DNA of 64,000 nucleotides from Pedobacter sp. KBW06 (GTDB taxonomy: Bacteria; Bacteroidota; Bacteroidia; Sphingobacteriales; Sphingobacteriaceae): assembly GCF_003852525.1 (NCBI RefSeq), contig NZ_QAJL01000005.1, positions 470,853 through 534,852 of the forward strand, read 5' to 3'. The notes under the pieces were generated by a model, which saw only the letters and a program-made list of their open reading frames with translations, was not told where the DNA came from and did no database searches. This document shows positions 36,730-44,783 of the stretch, in pieces (the stretch's first letter is position 1; the number at the start of each line of letters is the position of its first letter). The position numbers and the translations under genes are program-made.

Positions 36730-37932
36730 TTAGTTGACTAGAAAATGCGCAATACGACAAGCATTTCCGGTACTTTTTTCATTTTTACGTTCCGTGATCC
36801 TGAGCTTTAAAATATGGCTCCCCTCCTTGAGGTTACTGCCGAACAGGACATACCAGGGTAAGTGCAGCGACCTGCTCCATTTGGTGTATAAATCCAGTTC
36901 TTTTTCCGGACCGTTGTCTATCGAATAAAGCACCGTTCCGGCATCTGCACCAGACACGACCGACATTCCTACCGCAGTACCTTTAAAGTTCAGCGTTAAT
37001 GTCGCTTCCGGATGCGTAGCTACCAGCATAGGAACATGAACAAAGCCCTTGCGTGTTCCTAATCCATCAGATGGATTCCAGTCCTCGATGAGCTTCCATC
37101 CATTTGAATAGTTAGCTGCTGTGATTTTCTGATAATGTCCACGTTCAAAATTACCTTTGATCAGCGGCTTAGGCAATTGGCGAACTCCCCTTTTTTTGTC
37201 GCCGGTTAATGCGGCATCCTCAAAATTAACAGCCAGCAGGGCCCTGATGGTTTTCGCATACAGCCCCTGTCCGAATGGGGAAGGATGCAGGTCTTTAAAA
37301 TCTTTCTCCCAGCTAAACTCCTTGTTTTCCATCCTGTCCCTGACCTCCTTTGCAAGGTTAACAGACGGCAATCCGTAATGGGCAGCTATGAGTTCATGGT
37401 TGACAATCGAAACCGGTATTTTCCCTTCATTATAAGCCCTGGTTTTATCCGGATCAGCGAAAGACATCAGTACGATGTCCATATTGGGTTGCGCCAGTCT
37501 TGCATGCCTGACAATCCCTTCCAGTGCACGCAACTGTATCAGGCTATCCGTCTCATTGACCTCGTCATTTACCGCGGCTTCCAGAAACAAAAGATCTACT
37601 TTTCCGGAATCCAGGACATCCCTTTGCAGGCGGAAAGCATGCGGTAAGCTGCCCAGTGAGGGAATACCGGCGGCAATAAAGTGAAAGGAAGTATTGGGGA
37701 ACCGGCGCTGTAAGCTGACACAAACAGAATCCCGCCAGCCGGGTGCAGTGCTGATCGATCCGCCAAGAAAAGCTACAGTAGCCTTTTTCTGACTGTTAAA
37801 AACCCGGAAAGCATCCGGTAGCCCTTTTCTGGAGGAGATATAATTACGGTTGTCTAAGGGAGAAACCTGCCCTTCAACAGCATTTACAAAGTATAACAAT
37901 ACGGAAAAAAACAACAATAGTCTCTTGGTCAT
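36730..37932 (-). CDS. SGNH/GDSL hydrolase (secreted)
   Basis: This 400-residue protein has a signal peptide (MTKRLLLFFSVLLYFVNAVEG). SGNH block I is FLGGSIS (S59 as the likely nucleophile), block II lies around AAGIPSLGS, block III has the Asn in EAAVNDEV, and block V is DLHPSPFG with the catalytic Asp/His. The C-terminal third (about 270-400) is beta-rich (LTLNFKGTAVGMSVVSGADAG) like a carbohydrate-binding or jelly-roll module. Such enzymes usually remove acetyl groups from polysaccharides. The first gene of the GMC series may be this one or the transglutaminase-like gene 46 nt upstream. Substrate unknown. Confidence 0.85.
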   Translation of the reverse strand: MTKRLLLFFSVLLYFVNAVEGQVSPLDNRNYISSRKGLPDAFRVFNSQKKATVAFLGGSISTAPGWRDSVCVSLQRRFPNTSFHFIAAGIPSLGSLPHAFRLQRDVLDSGKVDLLFLEAAVNDEVNETDSLIQLRALEGIVRHARLAQPNMDIVLMSFADPDKTRAYNEGKIPVSIVNHELIAAHYGLPSVNLAKEVRDRMENKEFSWEKDFKDLHPSPFGQGLYAKTIRALLAVNFEDAALTGDKKRGVRQLPKPLIKGNFERGHYQKITAANYSNGWKLIEDWNPSDGLGTRKGFVHVPMLVATHPEATLTLNFKGTAVGMSVVSGADAGTVLYSIDNGPEKELDLYTKWSRSLHLPWYVLFGSNLKEGSHILKLRITERKNEKSTGNACRIAHFLVN

Positions 37933-37978
37933 AAACAGGATTAGCCCTATTAAATTAAGGCAACTAAATATAGTTATT

Positions 37979-39175
37979 TTAATGATTTGGGTCGTATTGA
38001 TATACGATTTGATAAGGTGTATTTCTCAATTTTGCAGAGATTGCACCAATGGGAAGGTCTTCTTTTTGTGGCGTAGGTTCGCAAACCGAATACAATTTTC
38101 CTTTGTAAACGATGGCATCGCCGATGGGCTTATCAAACTGAACGCCCATGGTGATGTGCGTAGGATATAACATCGCAATCATGGGCAGGTTATAGATCTC
38201 TTTGACAAGGTAAAAGAACAAGGCGACCCGGTCGTCGCAGTCACTATGGCTGGCAAATAAGGTCTCTTCAGGAGAAAGACGTTTTTCTACGCCAAAATTG
38301 GCCTGATCATCCTCATATAAAAAAGCATAACGCGTGAAACGCATTAAATAGTCTACCCCTTTTTTCTGATTCATTCCCGCTACATTTTTTTTAAGCAATG
38401 GGATCAGCGATCCATAGGTTTCTTTGCTCAATGGAATGTTGAAATAACTTTCGAAATCTACCCCCGGATAATTGGCAAATATGGCCTCCACATCCTTGCT
38501 CAGCTTGATGTTAAAATGATAAGCTTTATGTTTATAGACAAATTCCAGTTTCTTTTCAAAGTAATTGTCAGGTTTAAAATCCGGCAGTTTAGTCACTTTA
38601 TAAGAAAAGGATTTTGTAGCTCCTGCAACGGCAATCGTTACCGGAACGGGCGGGTCCTGGTTCAGGTCTGCTTTGGGATAGTCGTGATAATTGAGGCACA
38701 TGAACTTCTTCTGGTCTACCATAAAGAATGGGATATCCGAAATGTCTTCATCATTGAAAATGTAGAAAATGATCCTGTCTTTGCTGATGGCGAGTCTGGC
38801 ATCATAGCCTGACTTCGCTAAAAAGAACCATTTATATAAGGTATACCGGCTATAATTGTCTCCTTTAGGACTAATTTGCTGTGCTGTTCTGCGGATCAGC
38901 TGATAATACAGCCAGTCGTTCAGTTCATATCTTTTCCGGTAAGCCATCAGGGAATCTATGATCGGCTGGTAATCACCGGAATTCAGGCGTTCGTAAGCCG
39001 ATTTGATTGATCTTTCCGAAAGCTCCGGTGCAGGGACAATCACAGAAGTATCGATTTCTGTGTTAAAGGTCCCCTGATAAAATTCAAAAGCAATCCCCTG
39101 TTTACCCTGACCATAAGCGGTTGTCAAAGTAAGCATCAGAAATAGCGTCCCGAAAATTTTGAAAAGACGGTCCAT
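37979..39175 (-). CDS. Secreted transglutaminase-like protein, function unknown
   Basis: This 398-residue protein has a signal peptide (to about residue 22, TTAYGQ). No named family was recognised, but the C-terminal part has the layout of a transglutaminase/cysteine-protease-like core: Cys in SHSDCDDRVALFFYL (C313) followed by His in YPTHITMGV (H340). The N-terminal two thirds are mixed and include two helical and one beta-rich segment. The ATG at 39175 (MDRLFKIFG) is preferred over one seven codons earlier because it starts directly at the signal sequence. Enzymatic activity is a guess from those two residues. Confidence 0.65.
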   Translation of the reverse strand: MDRLFKIFGTLFLMLTLTTAYGQGKQGIAFEFYQGTFNTEIDTSVIVPAPELSERSIKSAYERLNSGDYQPIIDSLMAYRKRYELNDWLYYQLIRRTAQQISPKGDNYSRYTLYKWFFLAKSGYDARLAISKDRIIFYIFNDEDISDIPFFMVDQKKFMCLNYHDYPKADLNQDPPVPVTIAVAGATKSFSYKVTKLPDFKPDNYFEKKLEFVYKHKAYHFNIKLSKDVEAIFANYPGVDFESYFNIPLSKETYGSLIPLLKKNVAGMNQKKGVDYLMRFTRYAFLYEDDQANFGVEKRLSPEETLFASHSDCDDRVALFFYLVKEIYNLPMIAMLYPTHITMGVQFDKPIGDAIVYKGKLYSVCEPTPQKEDLPIGAISAKLRNTPYQIVYQYDPNH

Positions 39176-39244
39176 AAGAATAGCTTCGCTTAACATTAAA
39201 TATACATAAAATTTACCTTAAATTAATGTAATATTTATGTCTTA

Positions 39245-42200
39245 TTAACTGAATAATGCGAGCAATTCTTTTTTGGTTAAGGACTTATAAATGGAAGCAT
39301 CTGTTTTGATCAGGTCCCTGACGAGGTCCTTTTTAGAAGCTTGTAGTTTCATGATTTTTTCTTCAATCGTATCCGGACAAATCAGGCGGACCGCAATTAC
39401 ATTTTTCTGTTGCCCGATACGGTAAGTACGGTCAATGGCCTGGTTCTCTACTGCGGGGTTCCACCAGGGATCGACAAGGTATACATAATCTGCCTGTGTC
39501 AGGTTTAGCCCCACTCCTCCCGCTTTCAGGCTGATCAGGAAGACCCGGATGTCCGGATTCTCCTGGAAAGAAGCGACCACCGCTTCCCGGTTTTTGGTCT
39601 GTCCTGTCAGGTAAGCAAAAGGAATCCCCCTGTCCTGCAGTTCTTTTTTTATCAGGTCCAGCATGCCAACGAACTGGGAGAAAACGAGGATCTTGTGCTG
39701 CCTGGACTTATTCTCTATCTGCTCCAGCAATACCTCCATCTTGGCGGAAGAACTGCCATAGAACTCATCTTCACTCAATAATGCCGGAGAATTACAAATC
39801 TGCCTTAGTTTGGTGATGCCTTTTAAGACGTTCATGGTATTACTTGCCACCTCTGCATCCGTTTGGTTGGTCAGGTAATCGCGGATTTCCTTTTCATAAC
39901 CATCGTAAACTTTGCGTTGATCTGCTTCCATTTCACAATAAATGACCATTTCTGTTTTATCGGGCAGTTCTTTGGCCACCTGCTCTTTTGTTCTCCTTAA
40001 GAGGAAAGGGTTGATCCTGTTTTGCAATTGTGTAGCCGCCCTGCGGTCCTTAAACTGGTCTATCGGGGTAGAGTAAATCTCTCTGAAGTATTGCTTGCTC
40101 CCAAGCAGACCCGGACAGGCAAAAGACAGTTGCCCGTAAAGATCAAAGGTGTTGTTTTCAATCGGTGTTCCTGTCAGCACCACCTTGTTCCTGGATTGCA
40201 GCAGGCGAACGGATTTATAACGTTGGGATTCCGGATTCTTAATGGTTTGTGATTCATCAAGAAAGATATAGTTGAAACGATATTCTTTCAGGAACCTGAC
40301 ATCGGTAAGCAGTGTGCCGTAAGAAGTGATCAGTACTTCATACTGATCAAAATCACGGTGGTCTTTAATCCGGTCTGTCCCATAAATGGTCAGTACTTTT
40401 ATGGAAGGCGAAAATTTGGCAATTTCCTGCTGCCAGTTAAAAATCAGGGATGCAGGAACGACGATCAGATTGGTATTATGTCCGAGTTTTGCTCTTTGCG
40501 ACAAAATGAAGGCGATGATCTGTATGGTCTTCCCTAATCCCATATCATCTGCAAGGCAGGCACCAAAATTAAATTCATCGAGGAAGTTCAGCCAGTTTAA
40601 GCCCTGTTTCTGATACTCCCTTAAGGTCGCATTCAATCCTTCCGGTATGGCAACCTCGGTAATGGTATCTGAGCCGGAAAGCCTTTTTTTATAAATGGCA
40701 AGCTGATCTTTCACCGATTCATCAAGGAGCTGATCTTCGTACATCTCTTCAATGGCTGTAAAACTGATCTTGGGGGTCTGGATGTGTTCCTCTACCACTT
40801 CCCCGGCATTGAAATATTTGGTAAACTTCGCGATCCATTCATCGGGAAGGATTCCCATTGTGCCATCATCCAGCTTTACGAATTTGTTCTTATTGCGGAT
40901 AGACTGATGCAGGTGCCTTAATGAAACGACCTGATTTCCGTATTTAAGTTTTACAGCTGTTTTAAACCAATCAATTCCGCTCATCACATTGATGGAAATA
41001 TTGGCCTTATGCTGGTTCAGGTTATTGTTCTTTAGCTGATTGAAACCCAATATCGTAATGCCCTTGTTCCGCCACTCTTCAAAAGCATGGAGAAACCAGC
41101 TGTTTTCTAAAAGGCGGGTCTTGTGCAGGTAAAAGCAATCGTTGCTTTCCAGCTGTTCCTCAAAATAAGGATGTTGCCTGACCACATTGGAGGTAAACTG
41201 AAGCTCTGCGGCTGTATCCCTGGATAAGGTGAAAAGATTGCCGTTACGGTCTCTGGAGCGGATTTGTTTCCTGGATAAGATGGGGATTTCCAGATCGCCA
41301 TACCGCATCACCGGAGTGAGCAATACAAAATCTTCAGATTCAGAAAGGTAAATGAGCTGCTCATTTTCCAGGTCAAAGCCTTTTTCTTCGATCTGTTTTT
41401 TTGTCGCGGCCTTCAGGTAGTCGTAGGTTACTTTAACCCTGTTTTCAAGCTTGGAGAGGATGTCGTCCTGGAAAGCTTCAAATTTAGAATGGTGGATCAG
41501 CATCCGGTCATGGTGCTGTTTGAAGAAATCAATCACCCTTAAAAAATCAGGATTGTCAATCAGGTGAAGGTCCCGGTTCATCTGAATAAAATAATGATAC
41601 TTCAACTGAATCTGATCCAGGGCATAATCCGTCCCATCCAGTGTCAGTTTTCCGGATACTTCATAAAACTCCTGCCGCTGACTTACATGTAAACTCATGT
41701 CTGCGGTTCCGCTTTTTAACTGTATGGGTACAATGGAGCTTGCAGTGAGGTTGCCCGATACTTTGGCATCATGAAGAAATATGTTCAGCTTTAAGGGATT
41801 CTTTGCCAGTGCTTTTAGGGCGTCCAGGTCCGAGCTCGTACGTTCTGAATTGTAGTTGTTTTGAAACTTCAGTACCCCGCTATAGAATTTCAATTCCTCC
41901 TTGCTTTCTGTCTTCCAGAGCAGGTCTGAGGGGCTTATGGTGTTTATTGGGTTTTTAAACTTGCCCTCAAGGGTGGTTTGCGCCTCTATCAGCTCCAGTG
42001 TAAGGTGACTGTAAAAGCGGTGCTGCCCAAAGACCAGTCCCATTTTATGGTTGTTTTTAGCTGCCATGGAAACCGGCAATTGCAAGCCTTGTTTTGGCAG
42101 CAGGGTATTTTTAAGCTCCTGCTTAATTTGGCCGTTTAACGGAAAAAGTTCTTTTCTAACGGTTTTGATTTTGGTGTTTCCGTTTTCGTATTCCAGCTCA

Positions 42201-42604
42201 AAAAAGCTGGCAAGGTTTTCTTCTTTTTCCAGGCCATAATCTTTGGCCTGCAGCCTCATCCTTTCCCCGCGCAACTTTGCATCAAAGAAAAGACGGATTG
42301 CCGGGCGTTCCATCAGGTTATACAAAGCCTGTGTCTGGTGTGTGCACAATTTGTTGCTGGTGTCTGTACAGTTGCAGGTCAGGACCGTTGTGTTTCCGCT
42401 TTGCGTCAGGCCAACTCCCGGAAAAGGAATGCTGCTGCCAGGATGACTAAAAAAAACAGCATCAATGCGGATGTCCTCGGGAAGCAGGTCGTAATACCCC
42501 CTCGCCCCCGTATCCGGTTGCTCATTGACGTGTTTTAATATAAATAAGGTGGTTAATTCCGAAAAATCAAAATCTCTTAAAATGTATTCTTTTCTAACAT
42601 CCAT
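39245..42604 (-). CDS. SNF2-family helicase with SWIM zinc finger
   Basis: This 1119-residue ATP-dependent DNA translocase has a SWIM finger at residues 77-89 (C77-x-C79-x7-C87-x-H89) and a long middle region. The SNF2 core starts near residue 660: Walker A DDMGLGKT (about 683-690), the Walker B variant DESQ (FLDESQTIKN, about 783), TGTPIEN, and the C-terminal lobe with LISLKAGGVGLNL and DRTYRIGQ. Bacterial members of this type remodel protein-DNA complexes or act on RNA polymerase. The genuine role in Bacteroidota is not settled. No restriction or defence genes adjoin it, so a housekeeping role is likelier than a defence role here. Confidence 0.93.
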   Translation of the reverse strand: MDVRKEYILRDFDFSELTTLFILKHVNEQPDTGARGYYDLLPEDIRIDAVFFSHPGSSIPFPGVGLTQSGNTTVLTCNCTDTSNKLCTHQTQALYNLMERPAIRLFFDAKLRGERMRLQAKDYGLEKEENLASFFELEYENGNTKIKTVRKELFPLNGQIKQELKNTLLPKQGLQLPVSMAAKNNHKMGLVFGQHRFYSHLTLELIEAQTTLEGKFKNPINTISPSDLLWKTESKEELKFYSGVLKFQNNYNSERTSSDLDALKALAKNPLKLNIFLHDAKVSGNLTASSIVPIQLKSGTADMSLHVSQRQEFYEVSGKLTLDGTDYALDQIQLKYHYFIQMNRDLHLIDNPDFLRVIDFFKQHHDRMLIHHSKFEAFQDDILSKLENRVKVTYDYLKAATKKQIEEKGFDLENEQLIYLSESEDFVLLTPVMRYGDLEIPILSRKQIRSRDRNGNLFTLSRDTAAELQFTSNVVRQHPYFEEQLESNDCFYLHKTRLLENSWFLHAFEEWRNKGITILGFNQLKNNNLNQHKANISINVMSGIDWFKTAVKLKYGNQVVSLRHLHQSIRNKNKFVKLDDGTMGILPDEWIAKFTKYFNAGEVVEEHIQTPKISFTAIEEMYEDQLLDESVKDQLAIYKKRLSGSDTITEVAIPEGLNATLREYQKQGLNWLNFLDEFNFGACLADDMGLGKTIQIIAFILSQRAKLGHNTNLIVVPASLIFNWQQEIAKFSPSIKVLTIYGTDRIKDHRDFDQYEVLITSYGTLLTDVRFLKEYRFNYIFLDESQTIKNPESQRYKSVRLLQSRNKVVLTGTPIENNTFDLYGQLSFACPGLLGSKQYFREIYSTPIDQFKDRRAATQLQNRINPFLLRRTKEQVAKELPDKTEMVIYCEMEADQRKVYDGYEKEIRDYLTNQTDAEVASNTMNVLKGITKLRQICNSPALLSEDEFYGSSSAKMEVLLEQIENKSRQHKILVFSQFVGMLDLIKKELQDRGIPFAYLTGQTKNREAVVASFQENPDIRVFLISLKAGGVGLNLTQADYVYLVDPWWNPAVENQAIDRTYRIGQQKNVIAVRLICPDTIEEKIMKLQASKKDLVRDLIKTDASIYKSLTKKELLALFS

Positions 42605-42657
42605 TTCCTGCGGCAGTTCCAGATGCTAAAGGTAAGGAGAAAAAGAATTTAAGCTGA

Positions 42658-43242
42658 CTATCTGTTTCTTTTTGTTGCAATAACCAGTCCGGTTGCCCAG
42701 CATTGCTTGGTAATCAGCAGGTCATCCCGTTTTTCCAATGTTTCCAGGAGTTTTGTTGCTTTCTCTGCATGACCTTCCGGCCAGTTGTCCTGTGGCAGCA
42801 TGTCGTCAATAATGTAGAATGCACCCGGTTTAAGCAGGTTGATCGCTTCGTCGAGCATCAGGTATTTTCCATGCCAGGTATCGGCAAAAATATAGTCGAA
42901 TTTTTTGGTGCTGTTTTTCTCCAGCCATTCCCCTCCATCCATACATTCCAGCTTTAGCCGCTGGTCAGTACCTAAAAAATCTCTGGCAATGGCTAAAAAC
43001 CGCTCGTCATTGTCAATAGAAATCAGGGAAGATGCGGCATCCATCCCATCCAGGATCCAGGAGGTTGATAATCCTGTTCCTGTACCCAGCTCCAGAAAAT
43101 CACCGCCTGGTTTTGAACCAGCCAGTGTTTTAAGCAGGGAGCAGGTCAGCACATCAGAGGCCATGGAAAATTCCGAATCTATGGTTGCTTCATTAATGGC
43201 CACGTAGGCCTCCGGGTAGGCTTGTCTGATTTCTTCTATCAT
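42658..43242 (-). CDS. Class I SAM-dependent methyltransferase (O-methyltransferase-like)
   Basis: This 194-residue protein has the SAM-binding motif I FLELGTGTGLSTSWIL near residue 49, an acidic motif II end (SLISIDND), and motif IV FDYIFADTWHGKY. The order and size fit catechol/caffeoyl-CoA-like O-methyltransferases, but the ligand-binding residues cannot be assigned. It is transcribed towards the helicase gene with a 53-nt gap. No pathway partner is adjacent. Confidence 0.82.
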   Translation of the reverse strand: MIEEIRQAYPEAYVAINEATIDSEFSMASDVLTCSLLKTLAGSKPGGDFLELGTGTGLSTSWILDGMDAASSLISIDNDERFLAIARDFLGTDQRLKLECMDGGEWLEKNSTKKFDYIFADTWHGKYLMLDEAINLLKPGAFYIIDDMLPQDNWPEGHAEKATKLLETLEKRDDLLITKQCWATGLVIATKRNR

Positions 43243-43326
43243 TGCTAAAGGGGATTTGGTTTAATGGTATTTACTACCAGGGCAGAAGATAGTAAAATAG
43301 CAGAGAAAATAGCGCTTGTTTTAAGT

Positions 43327-43878
43327 TTAAGCGTCGATTAAGTTTTCTTTTTCCAGCAAGGTCAAAACTTCGCTCCAGCTTTTAACACGCACATGGTGAT
43401 GTTGGTTCACATTATGTGAAGCATCAAACATAATTGCTTTCCCTTTGCAGAAGTCCAGGTTCTTACAGTGATCATCAATCAGGTAGTCGGTATCGATGAT
43501 GCTCTTATCTCCGCAGAAAATGATATTCGTCCAGCTGATGAATGGAAAATGTTCTGCCAGCCATTGGTGCTTTTCGAATAAACATTGTGGAAATTCCATT
43601 GCAGCAGATACAATGTAAACCTCATAATCTTCCATTAGCTTTTTTACTGCTGCCACTGCACCTTCCATTACGGGAATCGTCCTGAAGAAGCCGGGGGTGT
43701 ACACATACCTTTTGATGGCGGTTTTATCGGGGAAACCTTCAGGTTCTAAAACGCCGAGTCTTTCTTCCCTTGGTACCCTGATGCCAAATTCATTTTCGTA
43801 CCAGTCCATAAATTGTTGTTCTATATCTGCAAGAACCCCATCCATGTCAATTCCAATTGTCTTTTTTATCTTATTCAT
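43327..43878 (-). CDS. 5'(3')-deoxyribonucleotidase-like HAD phosphatase (NT5C type)
   Basis: This 183-residue cytoplasmic HAD enzyme has motif I DMDGVLADIEQQF at residues 11-23, with D11 as nucleophile and D13 as acid/base. Motif II Ser/Thr is in VYIVSAAMEF, and motif IV acidic residues are in IDTDYLIDDH. These match the NT5C deoxyribonucleotidase group, which dephosphorylates deoxynucleoside monophosphates, but some relatives act on other substrates. It is divergent from a DeoR-type regulator across a 92-bp region packed with TTGCAA motifs, which suggests coregulation. The -7 box at 43902-43909 overlaps those motifs. Confidence 0.82.
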   Translation of the reverse strand: MNKIKKTIGIDMDGVLADIEQQFMDWYENEFGIRVPREERLGVLEPEGFPDKTAIKRYVYTPGFFRTIPVMEGAVAAVKKLMEDYEVYIVSAAMEFPQCLFEKHQWLAEHFPFISWTNIIFCGDKSIIDTDYLIDDHCKNLDFCKGKAIMFDASHNVNQHHHVRVKSWSEVLTLLEKENLIDA

Positions 43879-43890
43879 GTGTTTTTCGTA

Positions 43891-43966
43891 AATTATTGCA
43901 ACAAATATAGCAATAATTTGCAGTATATTGCAATATATAAGGTGATTTAAATCCTTATATTTGCAA
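43891..43966. promoter_or_regulatory. Divergent promoter with three phased TTGCAA motifs
   Basis: TTGCAA occurs at 43896, 43929 and 43961, that is 33 and 32 bp apart, near three helical turns. The first is embedded in an inverted repeat AATTATTGC-N10-GCAATAATT (43891-43918). The second is the 14-bp perfect palindrome TATATTGCAATATA (43924-43937). TAnnTTTG boxes face both ways: CAAATATA at 43902-43909 for the nucleotidase, and TATATTTG at 43956-43963 for the regulator. Confidence 0.6.
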
Positions 43967-43970
43967 CAAT

Positions 43971-44720
43971 ATGATAAAGGAAGAACGATTACAACTGATC
44001 ATAGAACATATCCGCAAAGAGCGAAAAGTTCTATTGGGTGATTTAAGCACGTTATTAGGAGTTTCTGAGGATACCGTTAGACGTGACATTAAAGAGTTAT
44101 CAGACCAGGGTTTGCTGAAAGCCGTTCGTGGTGGTGCAATTTCCCGCTCTCCTATTCCACGACATTTTCGTGAACGTGAACATTATGACGTGAGCCATAA
44201 AGGTATCATTGCAGAAAAGGCTGTCAAGCTCATCAAAAACGGACAGGTTGTTTTGTTTGATTCCGGAACTTCTGTGCTTGCAATTGCCACGCTCCTGCCG
44301 TTGGATCTGCAAATTACTGTGATTACCAATAGTTTCCCTGTTGCCTCTGTTCTGGAAGACCATCCCTGCATAGAAGTGATTTTCCTTGGCGGAAGATTAA
44401 ACAAATCTTCGTTCTCTACTTCTGGTTTTGAAGTGATCCAGACGATCAGAGGCATCCGGCCGGACATTTGTTTTTTAGGCATTTGCAGCATTGACCTGAT
44501 TTCCGGCGTTACCGGAATCAGTTATGAAGATTGCCAGGTAAAAAAGGCAATGGTAGAAACATCCAAGCAGATTATCGCACTTGCGACGGTAGAAAAACTA
44601 GGTACCACAGAGCCGTATTACATCACCAGTATGAGCGATATCGATACCATTATCACTGATATTGATCCGGACCATGAAAGCCTGAAAGCTTATAAAGATG
44701 CAGGAATCAGATTGGAGTAA
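43971..44720 (+). CDS. DeoR/GlpR-family transcriptional regulator
   Basis: This 249-residue regulator has an N-terminal winged helix at about 5-55 (ERLQLIIEHIRKERKVLLGDLSTLLGVSEDTVRRDIKEL). The DeoR sugar-phosphate sensor domain follows (EKAVKLIKNGQVVLFDSGTSVLAIA and FLGGRLNKSS). The family senses phosphorylated sugars. It diverges from the nucleotidase gene. A TATATTTG box ends only 7 nt before its ATG, so a very short leader or leaderless mRNA is possible. A weak hairpin with T run (44733-44750) follows the stop. Confidence 0.9.
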   Translation: MIKEERLQLIIEHIRKERKVLLGDLSTLLGVSEDTVRRDIKELSDQGLLKAVRGGAISRSPIPRHFREREHYDVSHKGIIAEKAVKLIKNGQVVLFDSGTSVLAIATLLPLDLQITVITNSFPVASVLEDHPCIEVIFLGGRLNKSSFSTSGFEVIQTIRGIRPDICFLGICSIDLISGVTGISYEDCQVKKAMVETSKQIIALATVEKLGTTEPYYITSMSDIDTIITDIDPDHESLKAYKDAGIRLE

Positions 44721-44732
44721 GCCAACTGATCC

Positions 44733-44750
44733 CTGCAAATGCAGATTTTT
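44733..44750 (+). terminator. Weak intrinsic terminator after the DeoR gene
   Basis: CTGC-AAAT-GCAG is followed by A and five T, 13 nt beyond the stop codon. The stem is short, so confidence is low. Confidence 0.3.
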
Positions 44751-44783
44751 AAAACAGGCATTTAAAAACAGATGCCCCTTATC

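Noticed and set aside
39245..42604. SNF2 helicase as part of a phage-defence system
   Set aside because: No nuclease, methylase or other defence gene is nearby; the neighbours are ordinary metabolic or unknown genes.
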